Source: Perilla frutescens (taxonomy: Eukaryota; Streptophyta; Magnoliopsida; Lamiales; Lamiaceae). Taken from it: a stretch of 64,000 nucleotides of DNA. The position numbers and the translations under genes are program-made. The notes beneath the pieces were generated by a model, which had not been told where the DNA came from, made no database searches, and worked only from the letters and a program-made list of their open reading frames with translations. Position 1 is the stretch's first letter. Each line of letters opens with the position of its first letter. Below, in pieces: positions 34,178 to 45,424 of the stretch. The stretch covers positions 45,467,501 to 45,531,500 of the forward strand of contig BRKX01000004.1 of assembly GCA_026008535.1 (NCBI GenBank), given 5' to 3'.

Positions 34178-34807
34178 TATTGGAAATGAAAAGCAACTCC
34201 TTTGTTTTTCTCTTGTCCCACATCGAATGTGAATTACTCTTTGGAGGCCCTTTTATTAACATTTCCTTCACCTGGTATCAATTGGCTTGAGAGTGGGCTT
34301 TTATGGTAAGCTGGTGAAGGTGAAGCCCCCCCTCCCGGTCAGGTCTGGTTTGGTCATCGCGCGCATATGGGGGGTGAGCGGGTTGTGGGTTTGAGCCTTC
34401 CTTTTTTACTTCTGCTTTATTTATTTTTTCTTGATCTAATTTATTATTGACTCATTATTCTAGCCGTTTTCTTGAGATAGAAGCATGTTGGGAACGTGGG
34501 TTTGAGAGGGTCTTCTTGTTTCCTATATAAATATTTTTACGGCTCTTCAGGATTGTACATGCAAAAAGAAATATGCATCTTTCTCTTCTTAATTCTTCCC
34601 TTTCGCTCTGAGCAATTGTTTGAGAAACTCCAATTCGAGTTTTGAGAGTGTACTCAATCCTCGAATGATGTGTTAACCATGAAGATGATTCTGACTGAGT
34701 GCTTTACACCACGGGCTGCCGTAAATTCATTTTTAAGGCTGTGGAATCCAACGCCGCATTGCAGTAATCACTGTTATTTTTGTTCATTTTTCCAGTTTTG
34801 ATCTACA
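34178..34807 (+). repeat. Left (5') LTR of the copia element
   Basis: Starts tattggaaatg, ends gatctaca. A TATA-like ctatataaatatt lies near 34533-34545. Its 3' half is repeated at 45047-45419 and its 5' half is repeated, inverted, at about 43886-44146. No standard Met-tRNA primer site follows it; the next bases are atttaaaaatg, leading straight into gag. Confidence 0.9.
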
Positions 34808-34815
34808 ATTTAAAA

Positions 34816-37465
34816 ATGAATTTAATGGCATCTTCCTCTCGCATGCTGCTGGACTTATCGAAACTGAAACCCTTGAATGGCTCAAACTATAAACGATAGT
34901 CTCAGAAGCTCCTCTTCTTCTTTTAACGACTAGAAGTCGATTACGTGCTCTTCACCGATTCTCTAAACCCGACTGACTCCGTTGTCATTGCAGTTAAAAA
35001 TGGAGATGCTCCTGCCACTATGAAGGACAAACTCAATAACTGCATTGCTACAAATACTGCTACTGAGTCTGCAATCAAAGAAAAGATCGATGCCTCATAT
35101 GCTCTCGTCTGCAGGAAGTTCGACAAAGATAATAAGACTGTTCATGGTCATCTTCTTAATCATATGATGAACAGTCTCTTCGACCTTCTTGTCAATGTCA
35201 GGTCTACAAGACATATTTGGGAATCACTGGAAAAGAAGTATGGTGGTGACGATATAGGGAAGAGAAAATACATCATCGGAAAATGGCTGCAGTTCAGGAT
35301 GGTGGATGATAAGCTAATCATGGAACAACTTCATGAGTATGAAAACTTAACTGCAGCGGTGTTGAACGTGGGAATGAAAATGTGTGAAATTCTGCAGGCT
35401 AATGTTTTGCTCGAGAAGTTTCCACCATCGTGGACAGATTATAGAAATTTGCTAAAGCACAAGAAGCGGGCTTGACTCTACAGGAACTGATCAGCCACAT
35501 ACGGACTGAGGAGGCAAACTGGATAAAGGATAAATCTCTATCTTTGTCATCTAATTCTGTTAATATTAAACTTGTCGAATCTGATACAAGAAAAGGCAAA
35601 TGTCGTTTTGTTCCAAAAAGAGATAAATCAGATTGGAAGAAAAAGAATTGTCCACTGACAAAAAGATTGCTAAGAAGCCACCATCTAAACTCACCTGCTG
35701 GGTGTGCAGAAATCCTGGCCATAAAGCATACCAGGGCCATCAAGCCCATTTGACTGAAACTGATGATATTGTCATTGTTGTTGTAGTTGAGGCAAACCTG
35801 GTGGAGAACAAAACTGATTGGGTACTGGACACTAGAGCCTTGAGACACTTTTGCAGTAACAAAGAACTTTTTCACGACTTTGAGGAAACTGGAGAGGGCG
35901 AATGCGTTTACATGGGCAACTCCAGTGTCATGGTAAAGGAAAAATTCTGCTTAAATTGACATCTGGAACAACTTTGAGCTTGAGCAATGCTTTATATGTT
36001 CCTTCCATAGTAAGAATCTAGTATCTGGTGCTCTGTTTAATAAGACGGGTCTTAAAATTGTGCTAGAGGCTAATAGAGCTGTGTTGACTAAAAATGGAGA
36101 ATTTGTAGGAAAAGTGTATCTGAATGAGGGTATGTTTGTACTCAATATTGATTCTACTATTATTAATGAGACTGCTTCTACTTCTGCTTACGTGGTTGAG
36201 TCTTATGATGTATGGCATGCAAGACTTTGACACCCAAATGCTGCTTCTATTAAAAGGCTAAGAAAATTGGATTTAGCCCCGACTTTGAACATGCATAATT
36301 TGTCTAAATGTCAAATTTGTGTAAAGGCTAAATATGTTAAGAAACCGTTTAAATCAATCGAACATAGAAACTCTGAACTCTTAGAACTGATTCACTCGAA
36401 TTTAGCGGACTTTAGAAGCACTGCAAGTAAAGGAGGAAAAATGTATTACATTTCATTTATTGATGATTTTTCTAGATACACTATAATTTACCTCTTGAGA
36501 ACCAAAGATGAAGCTGCAGACATGTTCATGAAATATAAATTGGAAGTAGAAAATCAGCTTAATAGAAAACTAAGAAAGTTAAGGTCTGATAGAGGCGGTG
36601 AATATAGTACTCTGTTCCTTAAGGATTTCTGTGAACAAAATGGCATAATTCATGAATTTCTGCTCCTTATTCTACTCAATAGAATGGAATAGCTGAAAGG
36701 AAAATAGGACCTTAAAGGACATGATGAATGCGATGCTAATTAGTTCTGGGTTGCTTAATAATATATGGGGTGATGTTGTACTTTCTGCATGCTATATTTT
36801 GAATCGAGTACCTCATAAGAAGCTAGACAAGAATCCATATGAACTATGGAAGGGTTTTGCTCCTAATCTGAAATTTTTGAGAGTGTGGGGGTGTCTAGCT
36901 AAAGTTCGTCTGCCTGATCCTAAGGGGTTGAACATTGGATGCAAGACATATGATTGTGTGTTTATTGGCTATGCAATTAATTCTGTTGTGTATATATTTA
37001 TGTCTTTAAATGATTATTCTATTTCTGAATCACTTGATGTGGAATTCTTTGAGCATGTATTTCCTCTTAAATCTCGTGATGATATGAATGCTTCTAGTTC
37101 TTCTGTTAATGATCATATTCATGTGCCTTGTTCCTCTGTGAACGTGTTTGATGATTGAACTTAGAAGAAGTAAGAGATATAGAACTGAAACCTCATTTGG
37201 TCCTGATTTTGTTACTGATTTTTTGGTAGATAATCCTAATATGATTGATGATTATGTTGTATCTTCATTCTTTATAAATGAATATCTTATCACATATTCA
37301 GAAGGTATGACTAGTATAGATGCCACTTTTTGGAAAGAAGCTATTCATAGTGAACTAGAATCAATAATTGGTAATCATACGTGGGAGTTAGTTGATTTGC
37401 CTGAAAATGCAAAACCAATTAGAACTAAGTGGATTTTTAGGAAGAAACTAAAACTCGATGGTACC
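34816..37465 (+). pseudogene. copia gag, protease and integrase (5' part of gag-pol)
   Basis: Gag opens at 34816 (MNLMASSSRMLLDLSKL) and meets stops at a position where a tryptophan is usual and again shortly after. The capsid block (NSLFDLLVNVRSTRHIW, LEKKYGG) follows. A zinc knuckle (CWVCRNPGHKAYQG) has lost its last Cys. The protease motif reads VLDTRALRHFC, so DTG has become DTR. Integrase is seen at 36267-36692 (CQICVKAK, FIDDFSRYTIIYLLRTKDEA, SDRGGEY), with a shift before 36721. The RT N-terminus ends at DGT, exactly where the nested element enters. This would be the polyprotein for particle formation and integration; it is broken at many points. Confidence 0.88.
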
Positions 37466-39628
37466 TGTAGTAAGCGATAATTTAAAATATTATATATAAT
37501 ATTTTTATTATTTTTTATATATTTATTTAGTTTTGGAATCTTATGAAATCCAAAATTAAATAAAGTATTTAAATAATAAAGATATTATTATATGATAAAC
37601 ATCAAGAGTCTTTGGCAACAAATAAATATCTTTCAAAAGATATATATCAATTTCCAACAGCCAATGAGATAGTGTCACATCAGCTCTAGATCTCTTTCCC
37701 TACAACTATAAATAGGGGCATCCATATCAGTTGAAAATCACACCAAAAGTCATTTGAAGAGTTCAAGAATTTGAAAAGAAATTCCATAAGTGAAATTCTC
37801 TCAAATATTCAACGCGTTCTTCATCAAATTCATCCCGAAGACGGTGTTTGATCCATAAGTAAGGCAGTCAAAGGCGTTCTTCATCAAATTCCTTCTGAAA
37901 TTGGCGTTTGATCCGGAAACAAGGTGTCGGCCCTCCGAATTAACATTATCAAGTCCAAATACCAAGTCAAAGAAGATCGAGGATACAAATCTTCCCCGAA
38001 ACAAGTTCAAACAACAAGTCCTAGAAAATCGAAGAGACAAGTTTACTCTGAAGATTTCAAAGACCGTTTGAAGATCAAGTTTTGAAGAGAAGAATCAGAG
38101 GAAAAATAGAGATTGAATTCATATAAATATATTTTGATCTATGTTCGGTATTTAATTTCACCTAAACTGCAAGTGTACAGCGAGGCTTATAGGATAGCGG
38201 TGAACAAGGTCGTATCCACATGGATTTAATATTTAACTAACTAAGTACTAGGACTTAACTCCTAAATGCTATCTAGACAACAGACTAAAGTGCTTGAACT
38301 AATTAAAATACTTAAACATATAATATAAATGAAAACACAGAGAAAAAAGAGTAAAGAAGGAACAACAGAGAAAGACGAATTCTAGAGTTAGAGAATCCTT
38401 ATCTAATCCATTTATTTACTTGTTTCATCACACGCCTATGTAGGGACTTAAATCTAGCTAGAACAACCACAATTGTACTTTAAACCTTCTCTCGAAGTGC
38501 CTAAAGCGTGGATCACACAATTAGTATTAACGTCTTCGTTCAATGCGTAGCATGCAACTCCTGATGGCTCTTAGGGTCTATTGCTCTCTCAATTAACCTC
38601 AACCCTCTCGAGTGCTATTGATTAATGAGTTAATTACTCCAGATCACGTGTTAAAACTCATCTCTCGATTTATGAATTAACACATCAAATTGTATCATTT
38701 AGTGATCAGTTAAATAATACTTATAAAAACAAGAGTAATTAAAGATTAAGATAAAGTTATAGGAAATATGATAAAACTAATAAAATAAACTTCATAAATA
38801 ATTCATCATCCAACCCTAGAAAACTAGGGTTTAGCTATCCATATAAATATAGAAAACTAAAATCCAACAAAAAACCATGTCTAACATAAATAAAGATAAA
38901 TAAAACCCGGAAGTAATTATTATGTCTCTATTCTTGCATGGCTTGAATCTCTTGGTCTTGCTCTTCGTGTTCTTCTCTACAGCAAACCTCTGTGTTTAAG
39001 AGAGGAATATGGTGTGTGTTGTTGTGGTTTTTGGTGTTATGGTAGGATTTGTGATATGCCAATTTTCGTGTTTGAGGAGGTATATATAGTGTTGGAAGTA
39101 TCCCAGTCGAAAAAGGAAAGAAAATGGGCCAAAATTAGCCAAAAATCGGACTCCCAGGGTTTCGCTCGCGACCGGGTCGGTCGCGGGTGTGGTCGCGAGT
39201 CCACGTGGCATTTTCCTGCATACTCACGACTGGGAGGGGGGTCCGAAGAGCAAAATTCGCGACCCCGGTCGCGAATAATCTCCTTGGTCGCGAGTCCACG
39301 TGGCAGTCCGGCAGCCTTTCACTGTTTTGCTTCGTTCTCACTCATTTCTCATCCGATTGACCCGATTCTTTTTGCAACGCATTCCTAACTTGATTTCCTA
39401 TCTTTCTAGGGTCTTCCCAAGCTCATTTGAAGTCCACACAAAAAATAAAATTAATTCCCTTCACAATGAACAAACACGTGACATTGCACAAAATATAAAA
39501 AATTATGCAAAACTTAACACTTCATGCATGCAATGTCCATCAAATACCACTCAAATGTACCTGAAAATCATCTGAATTGTACACTGTTTAGTGTTTTACT
39601 AAATTAAATACAAAAAATTTGTGTTACA
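37466..39628 (+). repeat. Left LTR of nested element, itself interrupted
   Basis: Bases 37466-38140 and 39563-39628 together match the right LTR at 41994-42745. The break falls between ttttgatct and gaaaatcatc. The two LTRs differ at scattered sites (for example aaattaaat / aaattagat), showing this nested insertion is older than the gypsy element to its left. Confidence 0.88.
38141..39562. mobile_element. 1.4-kb insertion inside the nested element's left LTR
   Basis: This segment is absent from the matching position of the right LTR. It starts atgttcggtatttaatttca, contains 'aaactgcaagtgtacag' and 'tcgtatccaca' motifs, an AT-rich middle, and GC-rich 'ggtcgcgagtccacgtggca' repeats (around 39190-39305), and ends aaatgtac(ct). 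The flanks share only CT. The phrase resembles non-coding plant repeat elements, but I cannot assign a class. Small open frames inside are not convincing genes. Confidence 0.7.
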
Positions 39629-39700
39629 AATTTTGGCACGCCCGGTGGGATAATCTCTACCTGTCATCTCTCCTCTTCATCAAAATCCTCAAGTATAAAA

Positions 39701-40779
39701 ATGTCTATAATTTTGGAAGAACAAATTGCAAACTTAACGAAGCTTGTCGAAGGACTTGCCTTGCGAATACAAGAACGAGATGCTCAAATCTTGAAGTTGA
39801 AAAAGAAATGATTGTTGATACTTGTGGCGAGCAAGTTGATGAAGATACTTAAGCTGAGATGTCTACAAAGCTACATGCCAACAAAAATGGAAAATCTACA
39901 GTTAAAGAAGTTGAAGTATTGTCTGATGGCTCAATAGAAGTTGATCAACTCAAAGATTAAGTTGATCAACTCAAAGATTTCACACTGGAAATAATCAAAG
40001 ACAAGTTTGGAGAGAGCCGTAAATCAATCTGGACTTACAACAAACCATATACCTTAAGAATTGACAGCTTGAAGATGGCAAACAGCTATCAACCGCCAAA
40101 GTTTCAACAATTTGATGACAGAGGAAATCCAAGACAACATGTGGCTCACTTTATAGAGACTTGTAATGATGCTGGGATATACGAATATCACTTAGTGAAG
40201 CAATTCATTCATTCTTTAAAAGACAATGCGTTTGATTGGTATACCGATTTGGAGCCAAATTCAATTGATAGTTGGGGGCAGCTGGAGAAAAAATTCTTTA
40301 ACCGCTTCTACAGTACTCAGAGGACGGTTAGCTTGGTTGAACTCACAAATACAGACCAATAAAAAGAAGAGTCCGTCATCGACTATATCAACCATTAGAG
40401 AAACTTGAGCCTGAATTACAAAGATCAATTATCAGAAACTTCAGCAATTGAAATGTGTATCCAAGTCATGTGTTGGGGTCTTCGATATATTTTGAAAGGG
40501 ATTCAACCAAAGACCTTCGAGGAATTGGCCACTAGAGCTTATGACATAGAGTTAAGCATGACCGCAAATGAAGTTCAAGAACTGTCAATACAAAAACATT
40601 ACAACTTTGAAGAAGAGCCAAAAATAAATGATGGGGGAAAACCTTTTGAGGAATCTCCAAGTGAAGAAGAAGAAGAAGAAGAAGAAGAAGAAGAAGAAGA
40701 GCCAAAAATAAATGATGGGGGAAAACCTTTTGAGGAATCTCCAAGTGAAGAAGAAGAAGAAGAAGAAGAAGAAGAAGAA

Positions 40780-40830
<51 letters not shown>

Positions 40831-40887
40831 ACGGCTACAAATCTCATCATAGGCCCATTCAAATCCTCTAAATATTTCAATCCATGA
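39701..40887 (+). pseudogene. gypsy-type gag with poly-Glu/poly-Asp tail
   Basis: The frame starts MSIILEEQIANLTKL (39701) with an Asn/Lys/Glu-rich coiled-coil-like start, shifts frame, and continues at 40069-40362 with the capsid domain (GNPRQHVAHFIETCNDAG, NAFDWYTDLEPNSIDSWGQL, FFNRFYSTQRTVS). Stops after TNTDQ and in DYINH* sit where tryptophans are usual (TGG to TAA or TAG). The last part (40405-40887) continues the capsid (GLRYILKGIQPKTFEELATRA), then a duplicated 25-residue block, long Glu and Asp runs, and a short ending FKSSKYFNP. No zinc knuckle or pol follows. Confidence 0.82.
40607..40829 (+). repeat. 75-90 bp duplication with (GAA)n and (GAT)n tracts
   Basis: The block gagccaaaaataaatgatgg...tctccaagtgaagaa occurs twice (from about 40615 and 40699), each followed by a (GAA)n run. 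The second run is followed by about fifteen GAT units (to about 40825). In the gag frame these give EEPKINDGGKPFEESPSEE repeats and poly-Glu/poly-Asp. Confidence 0.92.
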
Positions 40888-41935
40888 AAATAAAGTACAA
40901 ACGCTCCTCGATAAGAGCCTGAACTATCTTCAAAACTCCTTGATAAGAGTCAAAACTATCTAAGGTTTTCAAAATGCAATGCTCCATGATAAGAGCCTAA
41001 ACTATCTTCCAAAGCTCCTTGATAAGAGCCAAAACTATCTAAACTCTTCAAGAAATACCAAGACTCCTTGACACGAGTATAAAATGTTTACAAAGTCAAA
41101 TTCAAATCCAAGACTCATTGACACGAGTATAAGAGGTCTACAAATTCAAATTCAAAACTCCTTGACATGAGTATAAAATGTCTACAAATTCAAATTCAAG
41201 ACTCCTTAACACGAGTATAAAATGTTTACAAATTCAAATTCAAATACAATACTCATTGACACGAGTATAAAATGTCTACAAAGTCAAATTCAAATCCAAG
41301 ACTCATTGACACGAGTATAAAAGGTCTACAAATTCAAATTCAAGACTCCTTGACATAAATATAAAATGTCTACAAATTCAAATCCAAGACTCCTTAATAC
41401 AAATATAAAATGTTTACAAATTCAAATTCAAATACAATACTCCTTGATACGAGTATAAAATGTCTACAAAGTCAAATTCAAATTCAAGACTCATTGACAT
41501 GAGTATAAAATCTCTACAAATTCAAATCTAAGACTCCTTGACATGAGTATAAAATGCCTACAAATCCAAATTCAAATTCAAGTACTCACGAACACGAGTA
41601 TAAAAGGTCTACAAAGTCCAAATTCAAGTTGAAGGCTCCTCGATATGAGTATAAACTATCCAAATTCAAGAAAAAGCTCCCTGATATGAGCATAAACTAT
41701 CCAAGTTCAATAAAGCTCCCTGATACGAGCATAAACTATCTAAATTCAAATCTAAATTGAAGGCTTCTTGATACGAGTGTAAACTATCTAATAAATTCAA
41801 ATTGAAGAACTCTTGAATATGAGTATAAACTATTCACAAGTTGAAATTTAAGAATTCCTTGATATGAGTATAAACTATCTAATTAATTCAAGTTCAAAAC
41901 TCCTTGATATGAGTTTAAACTATCTAATCATTTTT
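40888..41935 (+). repeat. Degenerate tandem repeat array in the 3' region of the gag-only element
   Basis: About 20 units of roughly 45-62 bp share CTCCTTGA.A.GAGTATAAA, ATGTCTACAAATTCAAATTC or the shorter variant gataagagccaaaactatct. Unit length and sequence drift along the array. No open frame runs through it. It lies between the gag stop and the right LTR, where autonomous relatives would have pol or a 3' non-coding region. Confidence 0.88.
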
Positions 41936-41993
41936 TTGAGACTCATTCATTTCAAACGACAAGTCGTCCATGAATAAGTCTCGATGGAGCATT

Positions 41994-42745
41994 TGTAGTA
42001 AGTGAAAATTTTAAATATTATATATAATATTTTTATTATTTTTTATATATTTATTTAGTTTTGGAATCTTATGAAATCCAAAATTAGATAAAGTATTTAA
42101 ATAATAAAGATATTATTATATGATAAACATCAAGAGTCTTTGGCAACAAATAAATATCTTTCAAAAGATATATATCAATTTCTAACAGCCAATGAGATAG
42201 TGTCACATCAGCTCTAGATCTCTTTCCCTATAACTATAAATAGGGGCCTCCATATCAGTTGAAAATCACACCAAAAGTCATTTGAATAGTTCAAGAATTT
42301 GAGAAGAAATTTCATAAGTGAAATTCTCTCAAATATTCAAAGCGTTCTTCACCAAATTCATCCCGAAGATGGTGTTTGATCCATAAGCAAGGCAGCCAAA
42401 GGCGTTCTTCATCAAATTCCTTCCGAAATTGGCATTTGATCCGGAAACAAGACGTCGGCCCTCTGAATTAACGTTATCAAGTCCAAATACCAAGTCAAAG
42501 AAGATCGATGATACAAATCTTCCCCGAAAATTTCAAAGGCCAAGTTCAAATAACAAGTCCGAGAAAATCGAAGAGACAAGTTTACTCTGAAGATTTCAAA
42601 GACCGTTTGAAGATCAAGTTTTGAAGAGAATAATCAGAGGAAAAATAGAGATTAAATTTGTATAAATATATTTTGATCTGAAAATCATCTGAATTGTACA
42701 CTGTTTTGTGTTTTACTAAATTAAATACAAAAAATTTGTGTTACA
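41994..42745 (+). repeat. Right LTR of the nested gag-only element
   Basis: Complete 752-bp LTR from TGTAGTAAG to GTGTTACA, preceded by a purine-rich gatggagcattt. It contains a TATA-like ctataaatagggg near 42234-42246. Confidence 0.9.
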
Positions 42746-43887
42746 GTTCCATTGATAGGTTTAAAGCTAGATTGGTGGTGGTGGGGTATTCTCAAAAGAA
42801 AGATGTTGATTTCTTTGACACGTATTCTCCTGTTGCTAGAATTTCCACCATTCGTGCATTAGTTGCTCTAGCTACGATTCATAACTTGGTAATTCATCAG
42901 ATGGATGTTAGAATAGCTTTCTTAAATGGGGATCTTAATAAAGAAATTTACATTGAACAACTTGAAGGCTATGTGGCAGCTGGTCTAGAAAACAAAGTAT
43001 GTAAGCTGAGAAAATCTTTATATGGACTTAAACAAGCTCCAATTCAGTGGTATGACAAGTTTTACAATACTATTATTGCAAATGGTTTTGAGTTTAATGG
43101 TTCTGATTCTTGTTTATATTGTAAGATGTACGATTCTGGTTGTGTGATTGTGTGTCTATAAGTTGATGATATGCTTATTTTTTGTACCAGTCTTGATGTG
43201 ATTTTGGAAACCAAGTCATTTCTGTCTTCTGCATTTGATATGAAAGATCTGGGTGAGGCTGATCTTATACTTGGTATCAAACTGGAAAAAACTAACCATG
43301 GTTTTATAATGAGTAAATCACATTATATGGAAAAGGTATTAATACGCTTTAACTGTGATTCTTTGACTGCTGTTAAAACACCTTATGATAGTGGCATGCA
43401 TCTGAAGAAGAATATGAATGAACCTGTGTCTCAAACTGAATATGCTAAGATCATAGGTAGTGTGATGTACCTTATGAACTACACTAGACCTAATATTGCA
43501 TATAATGTGAGTCGTTTAAGTTGGTATACTCATAATCCCAATAATGAGCATTGGACTGCACTTTATCATTTACTGAAATATTTGAAAGGCACTTCTGATT
43601 GATGTTCGCATTTTGAAAAAATTCCTACTATTTTAAAGGGTTATTATGATGCAAATTGGGTGTCTGATAATGATGAAGTGAGTTCCACCAGTGGTTTTGT
43701 TTTTACACTGGGTGGTGGTGTTATTTCTTGGAAATCTGCTAAGCAATCATGTATTGCTAACTCTACTATGGAATCTAAATTTATTGCTCTTGAGTTAGCA
43801 GGTTGTGAAACTGATTGGTTGAGGAGTTTGATGGTTGACATACCTCTTGTGAGGAATTCGGCTACTCCTATTTCTATACGAAGCAAA
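42746..43887 (+). pseudogene. copia RT and start of RNase H (3' part of pol)
   Basis: The frame resumes right after the nested element with IDRFKARLVVVGYSQKKDVD. RT motifs follow: MDVRIAFLNGDL, KLRKSLYGLKQAP and QWYDKF. The catalytic YVDD motif reads stop-VDD because its Tyr codon is TAA (43159-43161). Then DDMLIF, KDLGEADLILGI and the RNase H entry GYYDANWVSD, SSTSGFVFTLGGG, ISWKSAKQSC and STMESKFIAL. The coding sense is lost after PISIRS near 43885, where the inverted block starts. Another stop lies near 43600. Confidence 0.88.
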
Positions 43888-45046
43888 AAAGGAAGGCCCA
43901 AACCCACAGCCCGCTCACCCCCCACACGCGCGCAATGACCAGACCAGACCGGGCCGGGCAGGGCCGGACGGCTGGCACATGCTGGGGGCTTTGCCTTCAC
44001 TAGCTCACCATAAAAGCCCACTCTCAAGCCAATTGATACCAAGTGAAGGAAAGGTTAATAAAAGGGTCACCAAAGAGCAATTCACATCCTATGTGGGACA
44101 AGAGAAAAACAAAAGAGTTGCTTTTCATTTCCAACAATCCCCCACAAATAGAAAGCAATGAGATAAAAAAACAACTCTGAGCAAATGAAGGATAAATGCA
44201 AAAGTAACAATAATCTTTTGATTTTAAATTGATACTTATTTGAAATGAAGGACAACACGTGAATCCAGAAAGTGTGTTAGACACTTGAACTTTAAAAGAT
44301 TCAAGTGAAATCCCTCAGATCATTACATCAATCCTTAAATTGAATAAACTCCGCGATAATCATACAACGGCCATCACAACCTTGGATTCTCATGAGTGCA
44401 GTCGCAAGACAAAGTCTTACATAGAAGACGGCCAGTTCTCCACACTCAGTTAGGTGATTCCAGATTGTGTGTCTCAAAAGAACAAAAGTCAACAACAATG
44501 CGTCTCAAAAGCACAAATGTATAGAATCATTAAGAGCTAATAGCTCAACCTCAAACAGTCAAATATTGTGTACATTAGTACAATACCATCAAGTCCACTA
44601 CTTAGGACCACCCACAGAGGACTATGGCACACCATTAACAAATGTAAATCCATCAAGTCCATCTCAATAGGACTACCGAAAAATGGGCTATGGAAATAAA
44701 CATCTCATAGAGATACGACAACATCTCACATGTAAATATCAAATCAAATAAGATAAACTTTACAGCTTCGTTTGATCTTAGAAAGGTATCTACTAAAAGT
44801 TACCTCACTGACGAGGCCTTACACCATTCCATTAGAAGAATCCAACACTTGATTTCCATTGAGACCTTTGGTGAGATGATCAACTAGATTTCTTTCGGAC
44901 CTTATGAAATCTAAAGAAACCACTCCACTTTTCAGCAGCTGCTTCACACCAACATGCCTCACCCGAATATGTCTTCTCTTTCCATTGTAGACACTATTCT
45001 TGGCAACTTCAATAGCAGTCTGTGAATCACATTATTTTTCCTTACC
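43886..45046 (-). other. Inverted block: end of RNase H, polypurine tract and half LTR
   Basis: On the minus strand from about 45031 the sequence reads DSQTAIEVAKNSVYNGKRRH, then VRHVGVKQLL, SLDFIRSERNLVDHLTKGL and a stop near 44808. That is exactly the continuation of the RNase H frame that ends at 43885 on the plus strand. It is followed by a 3' non-coding region, the polypurine tract ttgtgggggat (about 44157-44147), and TGTTGGAAATG, the start of the LTR, which runs to 43886 and breaks off inside ccttcctttttt. The missing LTR half then continues on the plus strand at 45047 (ctaatttattattg). About 25 bp of LTR are lost at the junction. Confidence 0.88.
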
Positions 45047-45419
45047 CTAATTTATTATTGACTCATTCTTCTAACAGTTTTCTTGAGATAGAAGCACGTT
45101 GGGAACATGGGTTTGAGGGGTCTTCTTGTTTCCTCTATAAATATTTTTGCGGTTCTTCAGGATTGTACAGACAAAAAGAAATATGCATCTCTCTCTTTTC
45201 TTGATTCTTCCCTTTCGCTCTGAGCAATTGTTTGAGAAACTTCAATTCGAGTCTTGAGAGTGTACTCAATCCTCGAATGCTGTGTTAATCTTGGAGATGA
45301 TTCGGACTAAGTGCTTTACACCACAGGCTACCGAAAATTCATTTTTAAGGCGGTGGAATCCAATGCCACGTCGCAACAATCACTGTTATTTTTGTTCAAT
45401 TTTCCAGTTTTGATCTACA
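45047..45419 (+). repeat. 3' half of the copia right LTR, normal orientation
   Basis: It matches 34432-34807 of the left LTR, including gagatagaagca.gttggga, the TATA-like ctctataaatattt and the end gatctaca. It is followed by the TSD copy ACAAG. Confidence 0.9.
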
Positions 45420-45424
45420 ACAAG

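Larger units (their letters stand above)
37466..42745 (+). mobile_element. Gag-only (TR-GAG-like) LTR retrotransposon nested in copia pol
   Basis: LTRs start TGTAGTAAG and end GTGTTACA: right copy 41994-42745 (752 bp), left copy 37466-39628 but interrupted. The flanks GTACC (37461-37465) and GTTCC (42746-42750) are a TSD with one mismatch, and removing the element rejoins the copia frame at DGT/IDRFKA. A primer site (ttttggcacgcccggtggga) follows the left LTR at about 39632. The interior codes only for a gypsy-type Gag with an acidic tail, followed by about 1 kb of degenerate tandem repeats. No protease, RT or integrase is present, so it would need another element for mobility. Confidence 0.88.
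34178..45419 (+). mobile_element. Ty1/copia retrotransposon, split by a nested element and internally inverted
   Basis: The element is bounded by the perfect 5-bp TSD ACAAG (34173-34177 and 45420-45424). It has a 630-bp left LTR (34178-34807), then gag, protease and integrase (to 37465), a nested LTR element (37466-42745), then RT and the start of RNase H (to about 43885). Next is an inverted block (about 43886-45046) and the remaining 3' half of the right LTR (45047-45419). The domain order protease-integrase-RT-RNase H is that of Ty1/copia. Without the nested insertion it is about 6 kb. The left LTR starts TATTGG where the inverted copy has TGTTGG. Many stops show it is dead. Confidence 0.92.

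Noticed and set aside
40585..40880. Antisense frames of poly-Ser, poly-Ile and poly-Phe
   Set aside because: They arise only from the (GAA)n/(GAT)n repeats read backwards.
43886..45046. Independent minus-strand copia fragment inserted into the plus-strand element
   Set aside because: The fragment begins and ends exactly where the host element's own RNase H and LTR are interrupted, and the missing pieces are complementary. An internal inversion explains this better than a separate insertion.
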